Part shown: piece by piece, positions 11,311 through 23,030 of the stretch
Numbering within the stretch: the stretch's first letter is position 1
How the letters are laid out: each line of letters begins with the position of its first letter
Assembly (NCBI GenBank): GCA_036872755.1
Contig: JAVHNS010000002.1
Coordinates: 744,001-808,000 of the forward strand
DNA: 64,000 nucleotides
Direction: 5' to 3'
Source: Orbilia blumenaviensis
Taxonomy: Eukaryota > Ascomycota > Orbiliomycetes > Orbiliales > Orbiliaceae
Notes under the pieces: generated by a model
The model's input: only the letters and a program-made list of their open reading frames with translations
Told to the model about the DNA's origin: nothing
Database searches by the model: none
Translations under genes and position numbers: made by a program

Positions 11311-11889
11311 TTACGACGACTCGTCGTCATCTGCGTTCTTCGCCTTTTTCATCAATTCGTATAGCTGGCCAATTTGGTCGTCTGCCAGATTTTCGTTTCG
11401 ACGTTAGCGTGCCATCCAATGCCACAGTATGAGATATTGACGGTTTGAAGAGTGGGACCATACCACTCATCTTGTCCAGTTTAGACATATCCAGCTTCGC
11501 GTCCTTCCATGTATCTCCTTCCAGATGTTGTGCATATAGTTGCCATTCGGTCAAGAATGCAATCTGTCCTCACCGAATCCGAAAAAGAAGATATTATGAC
11601 TCCGACATTAGCGCCCCAGGTTCTAACATGCCTACGTGGGAGAGAAAAATCAGGGAAGTCACCGGGCTGTGGTACGTACGATATGCACCGGATTCTCGAC
11701 GTCCTTGTGCTTTCTCCACTCGTCTCTCACGTAATGATCGCCAAGGGCCCGCTGCTCAGTCGGCAAGCGTCTATGGGCTCGTAAAATACGACGATAGAGT
11801 GGGATCGGGGGCAGGAGTGCCAATGTGTTTTTTGAAAGCAGATTTTGCGGGGTGACCGGAGTCGACAGAAGTCGAGCTGTTAACCGCAT
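11311..11889 (-). CDS. SDH7: Succinate dehydrogenase assembly factor 3 (ACN9/SDHAF3, LYR family)
   Basis: Three exons on the minus strand (11889-11680, 11563-11464, 11381-11311) with introns of 116 and 82 nt; 126 residues. Splice sites are GTACGT/ACAG and GTATGG/GCAG, and all phases agree. The protein starts with a basic mitochondrial presequence (MRLTARLLSTPVTPQNLL), followed by the LYR motif (PPIPLYRRILRAHRRLP, about 27-43), the family signature (VENPVHI joined to IAFLTEWQLYAQ), and a C terminus DDQIGQLYELMKKA. SDHAF3 works in the mitochondrial matrix to mature the iron-sulfur subunit of complex II and is needed for growth on acetate in yeast. The spliced C terminus matches the family better than the unspliced read-through. 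Confidence 0.93.
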
Positions 11890-13317
11890 TGTTCCAGGCG
11901 TATAGACAGCTAACGATAGTACTTCAAAGTCTGCAGATCGACAGGTTGATATATATCTAGGGAAGTATACTATTAAGTACCGAGTAGCCTTAATTAATTT
12001 TCCCGAGAACTCGAATCAGATCAAATCGGGTACAAAGCTTATTCAGCAAACCCGATTTCACGTTTTGTAATCTAACAGCAGGGGGGGTGATTTCTCCATG
12101 TGCCAAAGTGTACCCGCCCAGCCGAAAGTTTGCAGTTGAAACGGAAACACAAGCGTCTGTCTGTATGTAGAGTGCCTGGCAAACACCCACCACAAAACGT
12201 TCATGCAGGTTGAATTCCATGGCTTGAGCCAAGGTTTTGATAGTTCATGATACATCATATTAAGTAAGTACTTGGGTGGGTAGTATGTAAGAACATGAAT
12301 CGATACCGGCCCATACTGCCGTAGAATATAAGATTGATCTGGCTAGAGCGAGAAGGAGCAGACGTAATCGCGAGCATGACTCCGCGAATGTGCCGGATGT
12401 AATGTTAAGTAATATCAGATCTGAGGCCGCACGTGGGTATATATCCCTGGACCGCTTGAGCTCGAGCTCTCTTTTGATTTCTGCTCCCTCTCTCCCTCGC
12501 CTTCATTAGCCCGCCACTATTAACATCAAACATACCCAAGAGAGCCATCGTTCAGGTCAGGTCGCAGGTGACATCTCGTCCTAATCACACTTTAATCTGG
12601 GGGGGCCTTGTCTGTCAAAGCTAAGCTGCTAACTACACAGCTTCAAAGCGGGGCACTCAAAAAGGGTGCGGTTCCCAGCCCAGGCTGCAGGGGAAATCCA
12701 ATTTCTTAGGTAAACAACTCAACGTCACAGAGACAGCGCACACCTGCTTGACCTATTCTATTCTGTTCCCTCACTCTCAAGCTCCCTCTAACTAGACCTC
12801 TCTCTCAGCTATCCCTCTCCCTCTCCCTCTCACCTAATCGGAACTTGGCTTAGCTTCTTCCTCCGCTTTACCCTTTTCTATCGTTATCTCCTTCAGCTCC
12901 CCCCTTCCCCTTAGCTCTCTGCGGCCTCCTGATCACAATCGCTGGTCCAGTTATGAGCTGAACGGCATCTCCATCCAGTCTATCGGCACTGCCATCTCCT
13001 CTACGCATATCCTCCTGTCATATCTACTCCGTTTCGTTCGCTTGTTCGCTTGTTCGCAACGTTTCGCACGCTCTCACACAACCCCGCCACCAACCTACAA
13101 AACAAAAAAAATACACGCAAGAAACTCTAAAACCTCCACCAAGCTACTTGACTACTGGCCTACTTGCCTGCCTTGAATACACACACACACCCGAACTAGT
13201 ATCTCTTCGATATAACGGAACCTATCTTCCAAACAGCCACCGAGGGAGGTGGACACTGGGAGATATAACAGAAATAAAACCCTACCGTCCTTTCAGATAA
13301 AAGACAAAACGGACACT
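11890..13317. other. Intergenic between divergent SDHAF3 and Pkr1 genes
   Basis: About 1.4 kb. The part from about 12470 to 13240 is pyrimidine- and CA-rich (for example CTATCCCTCTCCCTCTCCCT near 12808 and AATACACACACACACCC near 13179). This is typical of long fungal 5' leaders, and the Pkr1 transcript may start there. No protein-like frame. Confidence 0.55.
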
Positions 13318-13773
13318 ATGTCTTATCCGTCGGACCTCTTCCGTGCTATATTCACGCCCGGCGCCCCGCCAGCGCTTCTCCTCGCCACGAACGTCTCCTT
13401 CGCCTGTCTGCAACTCACACTCCTCTCCATGCTCTTCCTCACCGGCTCCTTCCACTTTTTCTTCCTATCGATCATGTGTGTTGGAGTATGGGGCGGTATC
13501 AACTGGTTCGTTCGTGAGGTGGAAGCTCTCAGAAAGATCGAGGATCAGGCCGAGGGTATCAGGCGTGTCCAGGGAGCTTTGGAAGAAGAGGAGAAGGAAA
13601 GGAGGCAGCAGGACGAGGATGAGGAATACGACGGCGGAAGAAGCACCGGCATCGAGATCTCAGCCAAAGAACAAGTCGAGAGGAGGAAGTCGGTAGACGA
13701 GGAGGAAGATGACGGGTTCGAGAAGGTTGAGAAGGAGGATGGGTACGAAACTGAGGGTAGGAAGTCGAAGTAA
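13318..13773 (+). CDS. PKR1: Pkr1-like V-type ATPase assembly factor
   Basis: Single exon, 151 residues. The N terminus matches the Pkr1 family: a short cytosolic segment with FTPGAPPALLLATN (about 12-25), then two hydrophobic helices (about 29-46 and 47-63, with FFFLSIMCVGVWGGINWF). After the second helix comes a strongly charged tail (EEEEKERRQQDEDEEYD and EDDGFEKVEKEDGY), likely disordered and cytosolic. In yeast, Pkr1 is a small ER membrane protein that works with Vma12, Vma21 and Vma22 in assembling the Vo sector of the vacuolar proton pump. The ATG at 13318 gives the family N terminus; upstream in-frame codons lack an ATG. The acidic tail is longer than in yeast. Confidence 0.85.
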   Translation: MSYPSDLFRAIFTPGAPPALLLATNVSFACLQLTLLSMLFLTGSFHFFFLSIMCVGVWGGINWFVREVEALRKIEDQAEGIRRVQGALEEEEKERRQQDEDEEYDGGRSTGIEISAKEQVERRKSVDEEEDDGFEKVEKEDGYETEGRKSK

Positions 13774-16017
13774 ACTCCGCCTTAAACAGTGGAAGCTTTG
13801 GCTTGGAACTCTTGGGAGCTCATGTCTCAGCCCTCACGACGGAGGGAACCTTAAACATTCGGAAAGAAGCTGTGTATTTGATGGTGTCTTTTTGTGTTTC
13901 GATTGTTTTAGCCAGCTTGGTGGACGACCTTTTGCTTATTATTCTCCCTTCCACCTCTTCCTCTTCTTCTTTTTATTTTTCTTCCTTCTCTTATTTCTTC
14001 TTCCCGGTGTTCTCGGTGTGATTACAGGATTCAAGGTATTAACTATGGGCGAATAGCCGGGAGGATCGACCAAATCTTATGCAAATTACGTTCCCTATAC
14101 GCTTCTCCTGAAAACGGGGCTTTTATCACTATTTCCTATATAGATCTAGATTTGTAAAGGGATGGATAAACTATCTTAGAGGGTCATTGACTTTTGGAGG
14201 TGGAGACGTCAGTCTATTCTGCCGCATATGTACTTAACCTAACCCAACCTAATTTTTACAGGCCAGTGTGATATCCGGCCCTCGTATATATATCATATCA
14301 CTAGCATCCCCTAGTCTCGTAGTATAGCCTCTCCATATTGAAAAGAGGAAAATAACAACTATATAATGCCCAACTAAAGGGGGGGTCTACAGTACCCTCT
14401 GGCTGTGCATTGTGTTGTATTAGATGGGGTACAACCTGAGGCTGAAGTTAACCTCAATGGAATTAATAACGATCCTAGACTTTCCCGTCCCTTGAGGGCG
14501 CTGGGTGAGAGACAGTTGCTTGCATAGTGCTGGAATAGCTACCTAGGCTTGCTTCTCATTTATACTGACTTTGGTGGTACACTCTCTCTGCGCAGCTAGT
14601 ATTTTATCACTCCCCCGAGTGATTTGGTCGGACCGCCAAATAGTACTAGTATCTGTCATAAATGGCCCTCTCTATCGGATGGTATCGAAACGCTAGATCT
14701 TATGAAATTTAATGTGAACTGTGACCGTATCGGATCGGATCGGATTGGGGGCGCCTTGGGGCACCATATTCCTCTTCTACGTCGAAATAGCACAAGCTTT
14801 GTCATTATGTGCTGTCAGTATTTTTGGTCCACCACATGTGGAGGAGCCGCTTCGAATCCGAGAGGTCAGGGAGTGAGGTATCCTCACAGTTTGCGGATCC
14901 GGGGTATCGGGGAAGACCAGGTATTCGTTACCGATGCTCAGGCTACCCGTAATAGCCTGCAAGTTCACCGTCTTCATATCTGCTTTATCTCTCTCTCCCT
15001 TCTTCTATAGGCTCCTTAGGCTCGGAATAACTACTCTCACTCAGACGAGTTCCCTTCTAAATCAGATGGTATGATTAAAAGAGGGCCTTCAGGTCCGCTC
15101 CCCGAGGTGACGATTGACATAGTATTCTCAAAAATGCCAGTAGCACATATCCAGTGTACCTAGAAGGATTTAGAGTTTACAGAGCCTTAAGCCGGAATTG
15201 GGCCCTAAATAGAGGTCTATATGAATGGAAAACAGTAACAATGAAACTATTAGCGACTAGATTGACGATAGTCAACCCTTCTATGAGTAGCAATGGTAGG
15301 AAAAGAAAGGGGACCTTCCAGCCCACTCCCCGAATGTAGATCCAGGTATCAGTGATCCACATAAAAATTTTGGATACCTCTGGCAGTAGGAAAGCATATT
15401 AGCAAGGGTTTAATAAGCAATAGAGGTAGTGAGGCTGAGCAATGTTGATAGATACAAGTCACAGGACATATGTACATATGAATACAGCATTAGAATAGTC
15501 GAGGAGCAGTTCAGCTCTGGGATCCAGAAGGATGGATGATTGGGATCAGATAGCACTTACGCATCAATATTGACAACCGTTGCAGGAAACTCAATACCTT
15601 ATGCCTGTTGCGTTGAAGTGTTGGAGAACGAGTGCTAATTGCCAGTTAAGCCACATAGTCGAAGCTGCAAGCCACTTATTGGAGCCTCCTGATCTAGCTA
15701 GTCTCACAGGTTAGCTATAGATTATTACAACCTACAACGCAAAGGACCTCTCTCTTTGAACTACCCAAGCTAACCACAATCAATAAAATAAGCTATAAGA
15801 ACTCGGGCACTATAATTTTTCCGGCCTCCCGCGATATCTTGTATTGTGCTGTAATGAGAGCGATGTTGTCGAACTCGCACTATTAACCTGCAATACTTCA
15901 ACTGAAAGCCTGGTTCAACACAGTCGGACGATTCACACACCATCAAGACTGCTGTAATTTGGGCAACCCGATTGTGTCTTTATCTCCGGTGATGAACGAG
16001 GCAAAAATCATCATGGA
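13774..16017. other. Long intergenic stretch, no gene seen
   Basis: About 2.2 kb after Pkr1. The first 270 bases contain a T/C-rich tract (13930-14010) likely to be its 3' untranslated region. The rest has scattered short frames and resembles eroded non-coding DNA leading to the pseudogene below. Confidence 0.5.
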
Positions 16018-16969
16018 ATGGAAAACACCGTGAACCCTAAAGACACCGAAGGATGTGATAAAGAATTCAATGAAGAAAGAGACGATCCGACAAACAAAGT
16101 TATCAAAGCTTTTAGTCAAATATACGGTCATATGGCATTCAGCACTCTGCTGTTTGGAGCTCTATGCAAGTACGAAGTTCTTTGCTTCAGCGAATTGGTG
16201 ACTCGGGATTACGGATATCTTCACCATTTAAACATTAGGATAACTGTACTGGGAGTGCCGTGGCTGCTTTGGCCTATATTTGTCACCATATGATCACAAT
16301 AGCGTTCTTCTACTATTCGCTTGTTAAGCAAGGACTAAGAGGGACTCATACTTTGTCAAATAGACAATTTCGAGGCCAAAGGTACTTGAGATTATAGACT
16401 GGAAGCCCTTTGTGCAAAAATCAAACACTGCAGGGTGGGCGAGAAGAAAGAATTCCGTATGCCAGCGCCGAAAAGTTGCAGGCAGCCAATAGTGAATTTC
16501 AAGCATAGGTTCTCTCTAATACCCTCGTTTTTTGTATTACTCAAGTCACCATATATGCATAAGGTCGCAAGAGATTCACAATCTTAAGATGCTAAAGTGT
16601 TAACAATAGCTACGGAAAATTGGAAAATCACAGGACAGGTATATACCGGAGCTCTACGTGACAGGCGCAGCATAGCAGGCTGTCAAATTCCTGATTCTTG
16701 AAGATTATGGCGAAACGGCACATAAAAATAACACAGGCCCGGGTTTCTGGACAGAAGCAAGAAATACCGTTTTAGCTCTTCACAAAGCTAGCGTCGTTCA
16801 TAGGGATATAAAACTTGATGGCTTCACAATTTCGCCATCAGGTGTGAGAGTGATCTACTTTAGTCTATACCGTCAAAGGAATTCTAGAGATTGCGCTAGC
16901 GAACTTATTAGGCTCGAAAGTATTAAATGGAGTGAGAAAAATATAAGTTTAAGGAGGACACTGGGGTAG
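16018..16969 (+). pseudogene. Degenerate fungal protein-kinase-like gene
   Basis: Two in-frame remnants on the same strand. The first (16018-16293) reads KVIKAFSQIYGHMAFSTLLF then GALCKYEVLCF, resembling the segment that precedes the catalytic core in fungal kinase-like proteins of the AVSQIYGYM type. It then hits a stop. The second (16676-16969) has no ATG and reads VKFLILEDYG, later TEARNTVLALHKASVVHRDI, KLDGFTISPSGVRVIYFSL. HRDIK is the kinase catalytic-loop motif, and IYFS sits where the DFG/DFS metal-binding motif belongs, so the aspartate has become tyrosine. The intervening 380 bases cannot be read as one frame. Loss of the DFG aspartate and the breaks make an active kinase unlikely. 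An intron-rich divergent gene is the alternative. Confidence 0.6.
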
Positions 16970-18068
16970 AAGGCAAAGATGAACTAGAGGGACAATGATG
17001 TGACGAGTCTTGGAATCTAAACTCCGCGCGTGTCGTTAATATTCATTCAAATATTTTCTCATGATTAGACACCTATATCCCGGATTGCAAAGGTGGGTCT
17101 CTGATAAACCTCAATACATAATATCAAAGTTGTTTATGACCATAATACCTCCAGTTACGTAGCTTGACACAAAAAGCCTAACTACGTTGTAACTTCTCCC
17201 GAATCTAGATCAGCCTCAACATGTGTCTTTTTCTTTGGAGTTTTCCATATTGAATACCAGTTTTAGTCTAGGCACAAAAACAATCTTAGTCTTGACAATA
17301 CAGTCTTTATACGTATACTGAGGTTTTTATCTTGACCTGCCGTTGGGCTAGGCTAGTTCGGCTCAGGGTGGGGGCGCTGGCTCTGAAGGGGGGTTACTGT
17401 GAAGCAGCTATCTCGTTTATACACCATCGTCTTTCGCAAGGCACGGGCTATTTTTTTTATTGAAAATTGTAGACAAGTTAGGACTTATTAGTCGTGTGGC
17501 TAGCATGACCCCTGAAACATTGAAGATTGTTTGCGTTGCTATTGTATGATGTTAACTTATGGGCGACTATGTTGGAAGCGAGCGAGGACTCGAGGTGGCC
17601 AAGTAGATATTTTGCTATGTTATGTTATAATATGTGAATGCTCTTATAAAAAGAGTGAATGTTGGATAAATATACAAAGAGAACACTGCAGTAGACATCG
17701 CAGCTTCGTCCCAAGACTTGGGCCCAACAGATAATCTGTAAAGCGGCTCCAAAGACTTGCAGTGAGATATCATTCGGGCTAACAAAATGATACTAATCCG
17801 GTTCCAGACCCGGATTTTCATGGAGAGTAAAAAGCTTAAAAAAAAAAACAAGATGGTATCAAAGCATAAAAGAAAAGAAAAAATAAGGAAAAAAAGTAAG
17901 CCCCTTCAGCCCAATAACGCCAAAGATATATCAACAGTAAATCATAACTAAAGATCGTAAGAAATGTGGGTGAATCTTGTTTTTGTTCGGTTTTTGTTTC
18001 TTTTGTTCTAGATTTGTTCCTCTCCGTTCTGTTAAGGCTTAGAAGGGGGCCACAAATCCGTTTTGTTC
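16970..18068. other. Intergenic, no gene seen
   Basis: About 1.1 kb with only short frames. A-rich runs near 17838-17895 precede the 3' end of the next gene on the minus strand. Confidence 0.55.
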
Positions 18069-18932
18069 TTAATATCCCGCGGCCTTTGCATCCGTTGTCC
18101 TTGGGTGCATTAGCTCGAACTCTTCAAACCCAACGTGCTTATGTTGGAATCCAGCCATCCTGCTAACCCGACTGCTTAAAAATGCCATAACGCCAACGGC
18201 TGGCTCATCGGTTGCCATGGTTTCAAGGATATCCTTTTCGGATAGTTCGTAGATATCCAACAAGTCTCCCATTATTACCGAGTTCTCGTCTGTTGGGTGG
18301 GGTTGGGTGTAGGAGACGGTAAGCTGAGGTAGTTTGGTGTGGCCCTTTGCATCTTTAAGGGTCTTTACGGCCAGGTCGACTTTAAGTTTGAATTCCCAGA
18401 CGCCATTTGGCTGGTCGTGGAGGCCGAGGCCAATGATTGAGAGTTTGTAGAAATACGATGGTTGGTTTTGGTTCGAGGCAAGGAACTTGTCGAGAGCGGT
18501 CAAGGTGGTTTCTGTAAGACCGCCACGGGTATAAAGGCCGCTGTAGAATATCGGGTACCTGATCAGCACTAATCCCTACAACAAACCACTGTTTGATTCT
18601 CATCAAATATAGAATCCGAACGGATAGATCTATATGGAAAAGGATGAAATAAAACAAGATAATTATTTGACATACCTCTGTGGCAAAAAGTCGGGTTCAG
18701 ATTTCTCAATTCCAAAAATCGCCTGCTGTAGCTGGGCTGGTGGATGTGTAATAATGCCAGCGTGTGTCGGTCCTGCCGTTCTGACTTGAAGATGCGAGAC
18801 TCTTGGGCCAGAAGAATGGGCTCTGATTTCGTTGTATATCTGGGCGAGGGGGAAGGATTGGACTGGCAGGGATATGTAAAGGAGTGTGTTGACCAGCACA
18901 AAGAGTGCAGGGCTGAATGAAAACATCTTCAA
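18069..18932 (-). CDS. Secreted protein of unknown function
   Basis: Two exons (18932-18676 and 18558-18069) separated by a 117-nt intron (GTATGT donor, TCAG acceptor); 248 residues. Splicing joins FLPQR to YPIFYSG in frame. Residues 1-26 form a signal peptide (FSFSPALFVLVNTLLYISL, cleavage after VQS). The mature protein of about 222 residues has few cysteines and no transmembrane helix. It contains charged stretches (KLKVDLAVKTLKDAKGHTK) and a QPHPTDENS loop, suggesting a globular extracellular domain. I recognise no family. The ATG at 18926 (third residue) would also give a complete signal peptide. Nothing in the neighbourhood indicates a pathway. Confidence 0.7.
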
Positions 18933-21254
18933 GATAGATCAAACAAGTAAAATGAAATAAAATAATTCAAGGATTGTATAAAAGTTAAGGAAGAAGTGGG
19001 AAAAAATAAGAAGAGAAAAATGGATCAAATATCCTAAGGGAAAGGAAATAATACTCGGATGTGATAGTTGGAAAGGAATGGTCGACAACCTGTTCCTAAA
19101 GTGAGGGCGAGGTGGCACTGGTTTTATGGGATATTCGAACCCGCTCTTCCACTGTACACTTTTGACCAACACCCCGCGGGCACTAATGTCACGATGCACC
19201 CGAACTCTCTGGTTTTTTTGGAGCTAGGCCTGGACGGGCTTTTCCTGGTGGGGCTTGAGGGTTGCCGAAGGCCGGACTTTGACGAGAAACGATGGTTGCT
19301 CTTCTCGACCAAAAACGCACCGGGTTTAGTCAATTGAGGTTATCTTTTAAATCGCAAGGGCCGCCGCAGTGTAAAAATGGGCCACCTTCGTCACCGCGAA
19401 GCCAAAAGTTCCTTGATCCTGGTCCGTGAAGGCTGGATTCGGCTGGACGCTGGGGCTGAGAGGTTTCGGCAGGATGTAAGGCTGCAACCTCGCAGTTTGC
19501 TCAATGGCAGGTTCGTAAATTACAAAAGGGACACTGAATTCGAATGACTCTATGTTTTGAGACCGTTAGGTATCCTGGGGATGTTCAGGGACAAGAGGAG
19601 GTCGCGGGCTTATAACGTTCTTTTGCGTATTGGGACTCGGATATCCAGCCTCTTTGGCGAATTTCCTCAGGCACGGAATTTTTAATAATCTTCCATTTTC
19701 TGGTTCACCTGATCCGGGTGACTGCGGGAAGTGATAATTCCGACTCCTTTGTTGTCAAGGACATTCTTTCTTGGGGTCGCACTCGTTCAAGCATTCATCT
19801 CGACGGTCATGCCATTGGCACTCCCCTCGCGAAAAGACCCCAATCCAGACTGTCGTTAGGTTGGATTGATAGTTGCATTGTGGACAACAAGCGTCGATTC
19901 AAGCTTTTTTTCCCTCTTAATGTCATACGTTTCTGATATTTGTTCTGTCTCAATAAATCGGAGAGATATGACGATGCCCTGGCCCACCATCCGGACTTTT
20001 TTTTTTTTTTTTTTTTTTTTTCTTTCTCTAGCCATGATAGTGCATCTGATGAGACTCCTTTTGCTAGCGTGATAGCTAGTCGGGCTAAAAATACCAAGCT
20101 TTTCTAGCTCGATGCGACCTTAAACCATGCATTCTAGATGTATTCTGGCATGGAAATCCTGGTCCTTTACCGCTCCATCAGTCGGCCGTCGACAATGGGC
20201 AAAAGGCTCTTTTGGGTCCTGCTGTGTCCGGATGGATTGAAACATCTCAGTTGTCGGAAGGAGTCGGTCGGAAAACTCCATCGTGAGACTATTTCGATGT
20301 CCATGCACCGCTTGTGGGTGTAACGCCGTTTCGCTAAAACGGCCATGGCAGAGCTCGCCCAAAGCCCTCCATTGGAATCGTTCAGAATCATTCCTAAGGA
20401 CTTCTGCCTGCCTCATTGACGTCCAACCGCAGCGGCAGAAGGTTCCATTCGAATTGAAAAGAATGAACCCTGAACTTGAATTTGGGGGCATGATACCCCC
20501 TTTGGCTTTTTTGAACGTGAGCCGAAGATCCCAAAAATAAAGCCTCCAACTTCAAAGAAAAAGTCAAAATAGAGACTAAGCATTTATCTTGGGCCTTTTG
20601 CGGGCCTTGGGTGGGATGCAGCCCTTGTCAGGCTCACTTGTGATTACGAGAATTTGGTAGCATCGCGTATGTGACCCGAAATTTTGAAATCCACCTGCTC
20701 TTATTGCTTGGCCTCTTGGAGCCCGCAGGACACGGGTTGGCACAGCTGGCTTCGGTACTTCCTTCCCAATGGAAAGGAACATCGTATTCGTGGGCGGAGG
20801 AAGCATGTTCAACTTGCCTGTTTTTGCAGAGCGATTTCCCAACCTTGTTGGAAGTTGAGGCGACCAACACAAAATACGAGAAGAATAGCCACTAGGGTTT
20901 GCTTGCACCGCAGCTGCGCGCAGTCGACAAGCTCAGTGCTAGCTTGCACCGATCTCTCTTTAGTACCTTGTCACTCAACCATTGAAGTTGGACTCTTGGT
21001 GAATATTCAAGAGATCACGGCTATCAGGCCTTCCTAAAAACGCTTATATAATTCACGCCCCTTATGGCCTGCTAGCCAGCTTTCCACACTTTATTCATGC
21101 AGGACGAGTCTAATTTTGGTGACTTGTTGGTATGTTACATGTACATGTGCACACGTGCTAAGCTACGGTTATTTACAGGGTATATAGGGTGACTTCGAGA
21201 GATAAAGTCCCACAACCAAATCGTCTTCTCGCGGCAAAGGGGTTTACGAAAGAT
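18933..21254. other. Long intergenic stretch, no gene seen
   Basis: About 2.3 kb with many short overlapping frames on both strands but none with domain character or splice logic. A 24-base poly-T run lies at about 19998-20021. Confidence 0.5.
19998..20021 (+). repeat. Poly-T tract
   Basis: An uninterrupted run of about 24 T in intergenic DNA, with no gene association visible. Confidence 0.8.
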
Positions 21255-23030
21255 TTAGTAATCTGGCAGATCGTTCCAGTAGGTGGTATGAGAATAGACC
21301 TCCTTTCCGGTATTACCAAGTTCCCAATTGAACTTGATCTTGATGAATTGCATTAAATGGGCGGCAACCTGGAGAAATGTTAGCTCTTTTCTCTCTCTTC
21401 TCATTTAAAGCACAGGTTGGGCTTATTTTAATTGTTGGTTGGTGGAATATATATATACCTTGATGTGTCCAGTATCAGTTGGGTGCCAAAGCGGGTTGAT
21501 ATCGTTGTGCTGCAGGATACCAGTGGTATTGAAGTAGTGGACAAAGTTGCTACCATCCTTCTTCTTGAAGGAATCGACGGCGGCGAGAATACCAGCTTGG
21601 TAGCCGTCGAGGTTTTGGAGGTAGGTGTTTCCTACAGTGTTAATGTATGTTAGTACTACTGCATGCTCCACACCCTCTTTAAACCATATTTTGGGACGGA
21701 TTGCGATTGGATTCGTACCATAACCATAGAAGCCCTGCCAGATTTGCATGGCAATAACTTGGGCACGCGGGTATTTCTCATGAATGGAGGCAATGAGCTT
21801 GATGTAGTTTGCCTGGAACTCTGCATCTGGCACACGGCCGGTTTCGGTGCCCTGGTTGGAGTCATTTGTCCCAAGATTGATAACCTATGGCGAAAGTAGA
21901 ATCATCAGAGCCAATCGGTTAATTGACCACACAGTAGCCAAGTATCCTTGGACCTTGGAGGTCAAAACTTACAACAATGTCAGCCTTTTGGTGCTTGTCA
22001 AACGGCCACGGCTCTGGGTTAGTTCCGTAGATCTGCTGGGCTCTGTAGCCAGTATCACTGGTCTGCAGCCATTGATACAATTGGCCACGGGGATTGCCCC
22101 AGCAGAGTTTGTCGGTCAAACAGATTCCGGAGTCTACAAAAGTGGCGTCAGCAACCAGCTCCACGTTGTATTGCATAAAAGCCAAAGCGAAACCCCCACA
22201 TACAGGCAGTAAACGTGAATTCAACGTTTCCTAATCCTTCACAGAGACCCCAAGCGAAACTGCTGAGGCCCTCATATGTGGCAGTATAACCCGCGGTCAA
22301 AGAGTCACCAATCATCTCGATCTTTCGGTGGTACTCTGGGATACCATAGATTCGGGTACCCTTGGTGACGTGGACTCTCTTCAATTGCACCCCGAGAGCC
22401 CAGTTTGTAACACTATTTATGTCAAAATACATATATCAGTAAATCGCGATTGTCACGTGTACGACGGGATGGAGTAGCTCGGATTGGGAGTTTACCGGAA
22501 TTCAAAAGTATTCTGCTGGCCATTGACTGCGGTCTTTTGTCCAGGGGTATCCTTGTTGATGAACTGATATGTATCGCCAGCCGTTACATTTGCAAAATTC
22601 CACGGTTGACCAGAGATTCCTATTAATATTCAGTATACTATTAGTTCCCACCGATATGGATTGCCGTGATATAGACTCTCGTCCGGGGTACACGTCGCTA
22701 ACTAGCGATACGCGAGGGCCATTACTTACTCCACGCGAGCAAAACGCCATTCGAAGTATGTTCTCCGAAGGTAATCGCGACGTCGTCTCCCGCGTATCTA
22801 AAATTGATACCGGGTGACGACCACCACGAGACATACTTGCTACACCATCTTCCTTTATAGCTGATCTGGTGGGCGTCAGGCGGATAAGTCTTCCAATTCG
22901 GGTCGTTATCAGCGATATTAGGGATCTTGACGGCCTGTCCAGGATAAGGGTTCAAGCGAGCCTGTCCGTTTTCAAGAATAGTCGCTGAAACCAGCGAGAC
23001 ACAGGCGAGGAGGGCCGGTATGAACTTCAT
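21255..23030 (-). CDS. Secreted SGNH/GDSL hydrolase, CE2-like carbohydrate esterase
   Basis: Seven exons on the minus strand: 23030-22730, 22619-22496, 22412-22204, 22133-21973, 21884-21674, 21631-21459, 21368-21255; all phases agree, giving 430 residues. Residues 1-17 form a signal peptide (FIPALLACVSLVSA). The N-terminal half (about 30-150) resembles the beta-sandwich of CE2 esterases (WWSSPGINFRYAGDDVAITF). The catalytic SGNH part has block I EMIGDSLTAGY (nucleophile Ser), block III INLGTNDSN, and the His of LWHPTDTGHIKV with its Asp three residues before. CE2 enzymes deacetylate plant cell-wall polysaccharides outside the cell. A TATAAG box lies at 23139-23144. The fifth intron is uncertain: 21632-21673 (42 nt) or 21632-21718 (87 nt, better GTACGA donor, 415 residues); both are multiples of three with a TACTAAC branch point. 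Confidence 0.9.

Noticed and set aside
13249..13317. Upstream extension of the Pkr1 frame
   Set aside because: It begins at a non-ATG codon in CT/CA-rich leader sequence. The family N terminus starts at the ATG at 13318.
14825..14870. TTCGAATCC resembling a tRNA B box
   Set aside because: No A box or acceptor stem within 70 bases upstream, so it is not a tRNA gene.
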